Shown one piece after another: positions 57,806-64,000 of a stretch of DNA of 64,000 bases. The notes beneath the pieces were generated by a model. That model made no database searches and was not told where the DNA came from. It saw only the letters and a program-made list of their open reading frames with translations. The position numbers and the translations under genes are program-made. Each line of letters begins with the position of its first letter. The first letter of the stretch is position 1. The stretch comes from CAVVFX01 sp963747535. Its GTDB lineage: Bacteria > Acidobacteriota > Terriglobia > Bryobacterales > Bryobacteraceae. The stretch is from contig CAVVFX010000006.1 of assembly GCA_963747535.1 (NCBI GenBank), positions 186,001 through 250,000 on the forward strand, given 5' to 3'.

Positions 57806-58384
57806 TTACCCGTACGCCTGCTCGTATTCCGCAATCTGCACTTCGCGCATCAGGATCCACCCTAACTCGTCGACGCCTTCCAGGAGACAGGTCTTGGAGA
57901 ATCCGTCCACCGGAAACTCCACCGACGTACCGTCCGGCAGGATCAACTTCTGCGCCGCGAGGTCGACACTGACCTCGGCCTCTTCGGGAAGGGCGAACAG
58001 CTTCTCATGGATATCCGGCGGGACCACAATGGGCAGCAGCGAATTCTTAAGCGAATTATTCTTGAAAATATCCGCGAATGAACTGCTGATCACCGCGCGG
58101 AAGCCGAACTGCGTGAGCGCCCAGGGAGCGTGCTCGCGAGAGCTGCCGCAGCCGAAATTGTCGCCCGCGAGCAGGATTTGTGCACCCTGCCCGCGGGGTT
58201 GATTGAGAACGAAATCCGGGTTGGGATTGCCGTTCGCATCGTAACGCCAGTCGTTGAAGAGCTGTTTGTCCAGACCCTCCTTCGACGTGGTTTTCAAAAA
58301 CCTTGCTGGAATGATTTGATCGGTATCGACGTTGTTGATCGGCAGCCGCACCATGCGGCTTTTGAAATCTGTAAAGGGTTTCAT
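57806..58384 (-). CDS. leuD: 3-isopropylmalate dehydratase small subunit
   Basis: 192 residues. The swivel domain carries LPINNVDTDQIIPARFLK and GDNFGCGSSREHAPWAL, the two invariant motifs. With LeuC it isomerises 2- to 3-isopropylmalate in leucine synthesis. It is the last gene of leuABCD, 100 nt after leuC, a gap filled by a family B repeat. Confidence 0.96.
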   Translation of the reverse strand: MKPFTDFKSRMVRLPINNVDTDQIIPARFLKTTSKEGLDKQLFNDWRYDANGNPNPDFVLNQPRGQGAQILLAGDNFGCGSSREHAPWALTQFGFRAVISSSFADIFKNNSLKNSLLPIVVPPDIHEKLFALPEEAEVSVDLAAQKLILPDGTSVEFPVDGFSKTCLLEGVDELGWILMREVQIAEYEQAYG

Positions 58385-58420
58385 AGGATTGGTCCTGAAA
58401 TGGCGTCGCTATTGATTACG

Positions 58421-58466
58421 CAACCGCTCCCTAACGGTCGCGGCTCAGAAAGGCGCGGCTCAGAAA
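58421..58466. repeat. Intergenic hairpin repeat, family B, copy 3, inside the leu operon
   Basis: AACCGCTCCCTAACGGTCGC and GGCTCAG match copies 1 and 2. The right half is shortened. It fills the leuC-leuD gap. Confidence 0.65.
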
Positions 58467-58484
58467 TTAGTCGAGGATGCAGCA

Positions 58485-59885
58485 TTATACGAGGGTCCTC
58501 ACGTCGCTAACAGTTCCGGAGAGAGCTGAGGCCGCGGCGGTCAAGGGCGACGCCAGGAACGTCCGCCCGCCTTTCCCTTGCCGGCCTTCGAAATTGCGAT
58601 TGCTGGTCGAGACGCTGTACTGGCCCGGCGTCAACTGATCGCCGTTCATGGCGATGCACATCGAGCAGCCGGGTTCGCGCCATTCGCATCCGGCAGCGCG
58701 GAAAATCTCCGGCAGCCCTTCCGCTTCCGCCTGATGTTTCACCTCCTGCGATCCCGGCACCACCATCACGCGAACCTTCGGACTGACCTTGCGGCCTTTC
58801 AGCACGCCCGCGGCCGCCCGCAAATCGCTGATACGGGAATTCGTGCAGCTGCCGATAAACACGACATCGATCGGATGACCCAAGAGCGGTTTGCCGGCTT
58901 CGAGACCCATGTAGCGAAGCGCCTTTTCCACCGACTCGCGCTCGATGGGATCGGCGATCGACGAAGGCTCGGGCAAGGGCGACGTAATCGACATGCCCAT
59001 CCCGGGATTGGTGCCGTAAGTAATCATGGGCTCCAGCGCATCCGCATCGATCGAGATGGCGCGGTCGTAAGTTGCGCCTTCATCGGTCGGAAGCTTTTTC
59101 CAGCGCGCCAGTGCGGCATCCCAATCGGCGCCCTTGGGAGTCATCGGACGGCCGGCGAGGTATTGGAACGTGGTATCGTCGGGCGCGATCATGCCGGCGC
59201 GCGCGCCACCTTCGATCGACATGTTGCAGACCGTCATGCGCTGATCCATGTTGAGCCCGCGGATAGTCGAGCCGGTGTATTCGAAAATGTGTCCGGTGCC
59301 GCCACCGATCCCGATCCTGGCGATGAGGGCGAGGATAATGTCTTTGGCTTGGACGCCCGGTTTGAGCGTCCCGTCCACACGCACCTGAAATGTCTTCGAC
59401 CGGCGCTGCAACAGGCACTGGGTGGCCAGCACCATTTCCACTTCACTGGTTCCAATGCCGAACGCCATCGCGCCGAACGCCCCGTGAGTCGCCGTATGGC
59501 TGTCGCCGCACACCACGGTCATACCGGGCTGGGTCGCGCCCTGTTCGGGTCCGATCACGTGGACGATGCCTTGCTTCTCGCTATGGACACCGAAGCAGGT
59601 GACGCCGAAATCGGCGCAGTTCTTTTCGAACTGTTCGAGTTGCTTGCGCGCGATGGGGTCGAGGATGGGCAGCGAACGGTCGCTGGTCGGGATGCTGTGG
59701 TCCGTAGTGGCCAGGGTGCGCTCCGGACGGCGGACCTGGAGCCCGCGCTCCCGAAGGCCGGAGAACGCCTGTGGCGACGTGACCTCATGCACCAGATGGA
59801 GGTCGATGTAAATCAACGAGGGAGCACCCGGCTCGTCGGCAACGACGTGGGTGTCCCAGACCTTTTCGATTAATGTTTTTGACAT
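58485..59885 (-). CDS. leuC: 3-isopropylmalate dehydratase large subunit
   Basis: 466 residues from ATG 59885 (MSKTLIEKVWDTHVV), the family's usual start. The aconitase-type [4Fe-4S] ligands are present: Cys in VFIGSCTNSRISDL and the pair in GCSMCIAMN. Substrate-binding elements TSNRNFEGRQGKGG and VCGDSHTATHGAFG are intact. It forms a heterodimer with LeuD. Confidence 0.96.
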   Translation of the reverse strand: MSKTLIEKVWDTHVVADEPGAPSLIYIDLHLVHEVTSPQAFSGLRERGLQVRRPERTLATTDHSIPTSDRSLPILDPIARKQLEQFEKNCADFGVTCFGVHSEKQGIVHVIGPEQGATQPGMTVVCGDSHTATHGAFGAMAFGIGTSEVEMVLATQCLLQRRSKTFQVRVDGTLKPGVQAKDIILALIARIGIGGGTGHIFEYTGSTIRGLNMDQRMTVCNMSIEGGARAGMIAPDDTTFQYLAGRPMTPKGADWDAALARWKKLPTDEGATYDRAISIDADALEPMITYGTNPGMGMSITSPLPEPSSIADPIERESVEKALRYMGLEAGKPLLGHPIDVVFIGSCTNSRISDLRAAAGVLKGRKVSPKVRVMVVPGSQEVKHQAEAEGLPEIFRAAGCEWREPGCSMCIAMNGDQLTPGQYSVSTSNRNFEGRQGKGGRTFLASPLTAAASALSGTVSDVRTLV

Positions 59886-59910
59886 AGAATTCCTCAAAAG
59901 CCGCAGAAAA

Positions 59911-59959
59911 CGCCCGCACGCGGGCGTGGCAGACCGCAAAAAGCGATGGTCTGCCCCAC
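59911..59959. repeat. REP-like double hairpin (family A), copy 7, inside the leu operon
   Basis: Read on minus: GGGGCAGACC pairing with GGTCTGCC, then a second hairpin GCCCGC/GCGGGC. It fills the 81-nt gap between leuB and leuC. Confidence 0.65.
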
Positions 59960-59966
59960 CACAGGC

Positions 59967-61049
59967 TTACACGACCTCGCAGATGGCTTCGCCGACTTGC
60001 TCGGTCGTGGCGGGCTCGCCAGATGGCTTCAAGTCCGCAGTCACGCGTCCGCTGGCGAGTACGATCTCAATCGCCTTGTTTACCGCGGCCGCTTCTTCTT
60101 TCAAGCCGAAACTGTACTCCAGCATGGCTGCGACCGAGCCGATCGCGCCCAGCGGATTGGCCTTATTCTGCCCCGCGATATCCGGTGCAGAGCCATGCAC
60201 CGGCTCATACAATCCGACCCACGCGCCGGACGGCTTCCGGTCGCCAATCGACGCCGACGGCAGCATCCCGATCGATCCGGCCAACACCGCGCCTTCATCG
60301 CTCAAAATATCGCCGAACATGTTCTCCATCACCAGCACGTCAAAGCGCCGCGGATTCAGCACCAATTGCATCGCGCAATTGTCTACCAGCAGATGATCGA
60401 GAGTAACATCCGGGAACTCTTTCCCGATCTCAATGGCGATCTTGCGCCAGAGTTGCGAGGTCTCAATCACGTTCGACTTATCGACTGAAGTGACTTTCTT
60501 CCGGCGATTGCGCGCTAAGTGGAACGCCATGCGGCAAACGCGTTCGATCTCCCGGCGCGAGTATGCCATGGTATTCACGGCATGCTCATCGGCGCCTTCC
60601 CCATAGATTCCACGCGGCGTGCCGTAATAAATGCCGCCGGTAAGTTCACGAACGATAATCATGTCCGTGCCTTCAATGATCTCGTTCTTCAGCGGCGACG
60701 AATTCAGCAGCGACTTATAGGTCCGGACCGGCCGGAGGTTGGCATACACTCCCATGGTTTTCCGGAGACCCAACAAGCCCCGCTCCGGACGCTTCTCCGG
60801 CGGCGCGTTATCGAATTCCGGAAGCCCCACGGCTCCCAGCAGCGTCGCATCGGCTTCCTGCGACAGGGCTTCAGTCTGCGGGGGAAACGGCGTCCCGGTC
60901 TTATGGATCGCGATCCCGCCCAGCAAACCTTCGGTCAGCTTCACCTTGTGTTTAAACTTGTCTGCTACATGTCGAAGTACACGCACTGCTTCGCGCGTCA
61001 CTTCCGTCCCGATTCCGTCACCGGGTAATACCAGTATGTTCAGATTCAA
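59967..61049 (-). CDS. leuB: 3-isopropylmalate dehydrogenase
   Basis: 360 residues. The start ILVLPGDGIGTEVTREAV is canonical, the metal and substrate sites show in DNCAMQLVLNPRRFDVLVME and GSIGMLPSAS, and the NAD-binding stretch VHGSAPDIAGQNKANPLGAI is complete. It makes 2-oxoisocaproate in leucine synthesis. It starts 22 nt after leuA. Confidence 0.96.
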   Translation of the reverse strand: MNLNILVLPGDGIGTEVTREAVRVLRHVADKFKHKVKLTEGLLGGIAIHKTGTPFPPQTEALSQEADATLLGAVGLPEFDNAPPEKRPERGLLGLRKTMGVYANLRPVRTYKSLLNSSPLKNEIIEGTDMIIVRELTGGIYYGTPRGIYGEGADEHAVNTMAYSRREIERVCRMAFHLARNRRKKVTSVDKSNVIETSQLWRKIAIEIGKEFPDVTLDHLLVDNCAMQLVLNPRRFDVLVMENMFGDILSDEGAVLAGSIGMLPSASIGDRKPSGAWVGLYEPVHGSAPDIAGQNKANPLGAIGSVAAMLEYSFGLKEEAAAVNKAIEIVLASGRVTADLKPSGEPATTEQVGEAICEVV

Positions 61050-61071
61050 TGTTGTCCCGATCCCAAAATGA

Positions 61072-62274
61072 TTATCCAGCTACGGCGGCTTCACTGTCCG
61101 GTTGGACACCTGGCGCCACATCCGCGGCTGCGTGTTTGTTCACGAGCGCCAGGATCTCTTCGTCCATCAAGCCCTTCTTGCGATGATCGGCGAGCGCCGT
61201 GAACTCCGTATAGACCAGATCCAGATGCTCACGGGTGAGCGTCACACCCAATTCTACGCAACGAGCCTTCAGCGCATGACGTCCGCTGTGCTTGCCTAAC
61301 ACCAGTCTACCTTCCGGCACGCCAACGGTCTTCGGATCGATGATCTCATAAGTGCTTTTCTCTTTGAGGTAGCCGTCCTGATGAATACCGGCTTCATGCG
61401 CAAAGGCATTGCGCCCGACAATCGCTTTGTTGGGCTGCGGTCCGAAGGTGATGATGGAACTCAGGGTCTGGCTGGCCGCGTAGAGGTGCTCGATCTGGAT
61501 GCCGGTGCGGTAGGGATAGCGATCATGGCGGGTCTTGAGGATCATGACAATCTCTTCGAGAGAGCAGTTGCCGGCCCTTTCACCGATGCCATTGACGGTG
61601 CATTCAATTTGCCGCGCGCCGGCCTGCACTGCCGCCAGGGAGTTCGCCACCGCGAGCCCGAGATCGTCATGGCAGTGGACGCTAACGACGGCCGAGTCGC
61701 CGAGAGCCCGCACGATGCGGCCGATCAAAGCGCCGTATTCTTCCGGCGTGGAATAACCAACCGTGTCCGGGATGTTGACCGTGCGCGCCCCGGCAGCCAC
61801 TACGGCCTTGGAGATCTCCTCCAGGTAATCCGGATCGGTGCGGGCGCCATCCTCCGCGGAAAACTCCACGTCGTCGACAAAGGTACGCGCCAGTTCCACC
61901 GCCGCCGCGGCGTCGTGTAAGACCTGCTGGCGGGATTTCTTGAGTTTGTACTTCAAATGGATATCGCTGGTGGCAATGAAGGTATGGATGCGGGGACGCC
62001 TGGCGGCTTCGAGAGAGCGGGCCGCACGTTCGACATCACCGGTGGCGCAACGGGCCAGGGCTGCCACCTGTATCCACGGAAAAGCGCGGCTGACGGCATC
62101 CACGGCTTCGAAGTCGCCGTCGGAAGCGATCGGAAAGCCGGCTTCCATGATGTCCACTCCGAGCAGCGCCAGCTTTTCAGCCATGCGGAGCTTCTCGGGA
62201 ACCGTCATGCTACAGCCGGGGGATTGCTCACCGTCACGCAACGTGGTGTCGAAAATCCATACGCGATTTTTCAT
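61072..62274 (-). CDS. leuA: 2-isopropylmalate synthase, short form without regulatory domain
   Basis: 400 residues. The HMGL-like TIM barrel is intact: FDTTLRDGEQSPGCSM, EFSAEDGARTD, HCHDDLGLAVANS and NGIGERAGNCSLEE hold the metal and substrate residues. The subdomain with NAFAHEAGIHQDG and LGKHSGRHALKARC follows. The roughly 120-130 residue C-terminal LeuA_dimer domain that binds leucine in longer enzymes (usual length about 510-560) is missing. It condenses acetyl-CoA with 2-oxoisovalerate. Homocitrate or citramalate synthase would be alternatives, but leuBCD next to it favours LeuA. It probably lacks leucine feedback inhibition. Confidence 0.9.
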   Translation of the reverse strand: MKNRVWIFDTTLRDGEQSPGCSMTVPEKLRMAEKLALLGVDIMEAGFPIASDGDFEAVDAVSRAFPWIQVAALARCATGDVERAARSLEAARRPRIHTFIATSDIHLKYKLKKSRQQVLHDAAAAVELARTFVDDVEFSAEDGARTDPDYLEEISKAVVAAGARTVNIPDTVGYSTPEEYGALIGRIVRALGDSAVVSVHCHDDLGLAVANSLAAVQAGARQIECTVNGIGERAGNCSLEEIVMILKTRHDRYPYRTGIQIEHLYAASQTLSSIITFGPQPNKAIVGRNAFAHEAGIHQDGYLKEKSTYEIIDPKTVGVPEGRLVLGKHSGRHALKARCVELGVTLTREHLDLVYTEFTALADHRKKGLMDEEILALVNKHAAADVAPGVQPDSEAAVAG

Positions 62275-62373
62275 GTTTGAGCCTTTCGTCAGCCTCCTGC
62301 CAATCCATTATGCGGTCGCGGTATTGATTAGGCAAATTTATTCTTATAGTATATTCGATAAGGGAAGTTAATA
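62275..62373. promoter_or_regulatory. Divergent leuA/lysR control region
   Basis: A 99-nt AT-rich gap between divergent starts. TTAT (62338-62341) and ATAA (62358-62361) form the outer arms of a partial dyad, possibly a LysR-type operator. The lysR GTG is preceded by AAGGGA (62360-62365). No terminator-attenuator or T-box was recognised. Confidence 0.45.
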
Positions 62374-63243
62374 GTGGAACTCTACCCGCTTCGCGTATTC
62401 CTGACGGTTGCCTCAGAGAAGAGCTTCTCGCGAGCGGCGGAAAAACTGCACCGCACGCAGCCGGCGATATCGCTGGCGCTGCAGCGTCTTGAAGTGGAAC
62501 TGGGCGAACGGCTCATCGACCGGTCCGCCAAAGACCTGGTGCTGACCGATGCGGGCCGTACCGTCATCGAATTCGCGCGCCGCTTCGATAATCTTTCCGG
62601 CGAGCTGCATCTCGCGCTCGCCGAGTTGCGCGATAACTCGGCCGGACGGCTTTCCATCGGCGCCAACGAATCCACCACCCTCTACCTGCTCCGCTACATC
62701 GAACGGTACCGTAAGCTCTTTCCAAGAGTAAAAGTCGAAGTGCGGCGCAGCCTTTCGAGCCGCATTCCGAGCGAAATCGTCGACGGCAACCTGGAACTCG
62801 GTGTCATCAGCTACGATCCGCACGACGACCGGCTGGTCGCCAAGGTGATCTTCACCGACGCGCTGGCGTTCGTGGTATCGCCGAGGCACGCGCTGGCCCA
62901 GAAGAAGCAGATCTCCCTGCGGGAGCTCGGGGGCGAAACTTTCATCGCGCACAATGTTATTTCGCCGTACCGGGAGGCGGTGATCCACCAGTTCCAGAGG
63001 CAAGGGGTACCGTTGAACATGCCGATCGAAATGCCCACGGTCGAGACGATCCGCCGGTTAGTGCAGGCTGATCTGGGCGTGGCGTTTCTGCCGATGATGT
63101 GCGTGCAGCAGGATCTGGAAGCGGGAACATTGGTAACAGTCAAAGTCAAAGAGATGCAGATGGAGCGGAAAATTTACTTACTGCGTCCGTCGCGCAGAGG
63201 GCTGAGTTATGCGGCCGGCGCATTTCTGGAGTTGCTGGGGTGA
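62374..63243 (+). CDS. LysR family transcriptional regulator, probable leu operon regulator
   Basis: 289 residues from GTG 62374. The N-terminal winged helix-turn-helix is clear: SRAAEKLHRTQPAISLALQR then LIDRSAKDLVLTDAGRTV. The C-terminal effector domain (about 90-289) has the two-lobe pattern, RLSIGANESTTLYLLRYIER and VETIRRLVQADLGVAFLPMM. It is divergent from leuA across 99 nt, the classic layout for a LysR regulator of the adjacent operon. The effector may be a leucine-pathway intermediate (inference). Confidence 0.9.
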   Translation: MELYPLRVFLTVASEKSFSRAAEKLHRTQPAISLALQRLEVELGERLIDRSAKDLVLTDAGRTVIEFARRFDNLSGELHLALAELRDNSAGRLSIGANESTTLYLLRYIERYRKLFPRVKVEVRRSLSSRIPSEIVDGNLELGVISYDPHDDRLVAKVIFTDALAFVVSPRHALAQKKQISLRELGGETFIAHNVISPYREAVIHQFQRQGVPLNMPIEMPTVETIRRLVQADLGVAFLPMMCVQQDLEAGTLVTVKVKEMQMERKIYLLRPSRRGLSYAAGAFLELLG

Positions 63244-63265
63244 AGCCGGAGTCTGGCAGGCAAAA

Positions 63266-63306
63266 GGCCGCTAAAAGGCGGCTGCAGCCAAGATTGGCTG
63301 CCCCAC
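63266..63306. repeat. REP-like element (family A variant), copy 8
   Basis: Read on minus: GTGGG, then GCAGCCAA pairing with TTGGCTGC, then GCCGC/GCGGC. It lies between convergent lysR and the next gene, so it may act as a shared terminator. Its stem differs in sequence from copies 2-4. Confidence 0.5.
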
Positions 63307-63325
63307 TATCACGGGCATTCTCAGC

Positions 63326-63961
63326 TTAGCGACCTAAGATGTCTTTTTGGAAGGCGGCCCAGCCCGGCATGCTGCTCAAGCTGTCGCGCGAAGCAGCTTT
63401 TTTGGCCTTGGCGAGAGTGTCGTCGTTACGGATCGCAGCGTCTACTTGCGCGACTGAAAAAACGAAGCCAAGGTCCTCCAGGTTGGTGGTGCAGCCGTTG
63501 GTTTGATCGGCGCGCCGTACACTCATGGCCTCCCTCATTTCGGACTGTTCCCGTTGCAGCCGGAGGTCGATCATAACCCGGGCTTCGTTGAGGGTGACGG
63601 AGTATTGTTTCTTCAGGCGGGCCTCGTGTTTGCTCATGATGTCGATGGCCTTGAAGTCCACGACGTCGGCCGAGAGGATGGCGGCTTCGATGCGCCCGCA
63701 ACGGCTGAGCCGCCATTGGGTGTCGCAGAGAAGCTGGACGAGTTCCTGCTCCGGGGTGCAGGCGGGTGCAAACTTTTCGAACATGCCTTCGCACATCTTG
63801 CGATAGGCGGCTTCGTCCTCTCCGGGGAGCAGGACGGTTTGGGCGGTGAGGCCGTGTTTCAGGGCGTTTTGAGAAGAAACCGCTTTACCGGTTTCGGTAC
63901 GGGGTCCGGTGCTGTGCTGGGCGTTGGCCAAGTTCGCTGTGGCTTGAGCTGGTGTGGACAT
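63326..63961 (-). CDS. Conserved hypothetical protein (NAQHSTGPRT...NALKHGL family)
   Basis: 211 residues. The N-terminal motif NAQHSTGPRTETGKAVSSQN followed by NALKHGLTAQ marks a family widespread in Acidobacteriota with no known function. The middle is alpha-helical and charged (MSKHEARLKKQYSVTLNEAR). There is no signal or membrane segment. It is single, with no operon partner in view. The final 39 nt of the window show nothing. Confidence 0.75.
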   Translation of the reverse strand: MSTPAQATANLANAQHSTGPRTETGKAVSSQNALKHGLTAQTVLLPGEDEAAYRKMCEGMFEKFAPACTPEQELVQLLCDTQWRLSRCGRIEAAILSADVVDFKAIDIMSKHEARLKKQYSVTLNEARVMIDLRLQREQSEMREAMSVRRADQTNGCTTNLEDLGFVFSVAQVDAAIRNDDTLAKAKKAASRDSLSSMPGWAAFQKDILGR

Positions 63962-64000
63962 GAGATGTTCCTTGAGTTGAATGTGGACGTGCGAATCACG

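Noticed and set aside
63326..63961. Transposase-related protein
   Set aside because: The NAQHSTGPRT family is often seen in Acidobacteriota near mobile DNA, but there is no DDE, Y1 or integrase motif and no terminal repeats.

Overview
The window reads as chromosome of an Acidobacteriota bacterium, probably of the Solibacter/Bryobacterales group. This is an inference from content: an acidobacterial duplicated orphan permease (ADOP), DUF1080, DUF2961 and PQQ/cytochrome c genes, many secreted esterases and polysaccharide-active enzymes, Ig-like secreted proteins, high G+C, and a dense load of short intergenic palindromes. No rRNA, tRNA, insertion sequence, phage gene or CRISPR array was seen. 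One structural RNA is clear, the RNase P RNA (rnpB) at about 39.0-39.4 kb.

Layout. 0.1-5.6 kb (minus): an MBOAT O-acyltransferase preceded by three tandem SGNH/DltD-like paralogues, probably an exopolysaccharide acylation unit. 5.7-6.1 kb (plus): a small SET-domain protein methyltransferase. 6.3-14.2 kb (minus): cas10-csm2-csm3-csm4-csm5, a compact type III-A CRISPR effector, running into a membrane methyltransferase and a DUF2961 protein. It has no array, cas6, cas1/2 or CARF effector nearby. Cas10 lacks an HD domain, and Csm2 carries an Arg/Gly/Pro-rich disordered tail. 14.5-22 kb: a divergent block with thioesterase and ATP-grasp genes on minus and three GT4 glycosyltransferases plus a flavin monooxygenase-like enzyme on plus, probably a small biosynthetic or glycan cluster. 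22-31.8 kb (minus): secreted esterases, Ig-like and lipase-like proteins, a serine hydrolase, an aldo/keto reductase and an ArnT-like glycosyltransferase.

32.8-38.2 kb (plus) is the most unusual locus. A P1B-type metal ATPase is fused in frame to an HflK-like SPFH domain, and is followed by overlapping HflC-like and HflK-like genes and a membrane-anchored NTF2-like protein. This looks like a dedicated SPFH scaffold built around an ion pump. 38.2-44.5 kb (plus): DUF1080, rnpB, amidase, GH28, a CBM9-PKD protein and a ribokinase. 44.4-51.5 kb (minus): ADOP, a PQQ dehydrogenase with its diheme cytochrome c, and a fused E1 alpha-beta 2-oxoacid dehydrogenase. 51.5-57.7 kb: a tiny SD-led ORF, a GT-C membrane protein, a thioesterase, an FNT channel, a CoA-binding protein and a CocE-type hydrolase. 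57.8-63.2 kb: leuABCD on minus with a divergent LysR regulator. The LeuA lacks its leucine-feedback domain.

Four families of short palindromes recur between genes: (A) REP-like double hairpins starting with GTAG or GTGG; (B) a roughly 65-nt imperfect hairpin; (C) an 18-19 nt palindrome at or beside stop codons; (D) a near-perfect 30-bp inverted repeat. Several sit inside operons (csm, leu).
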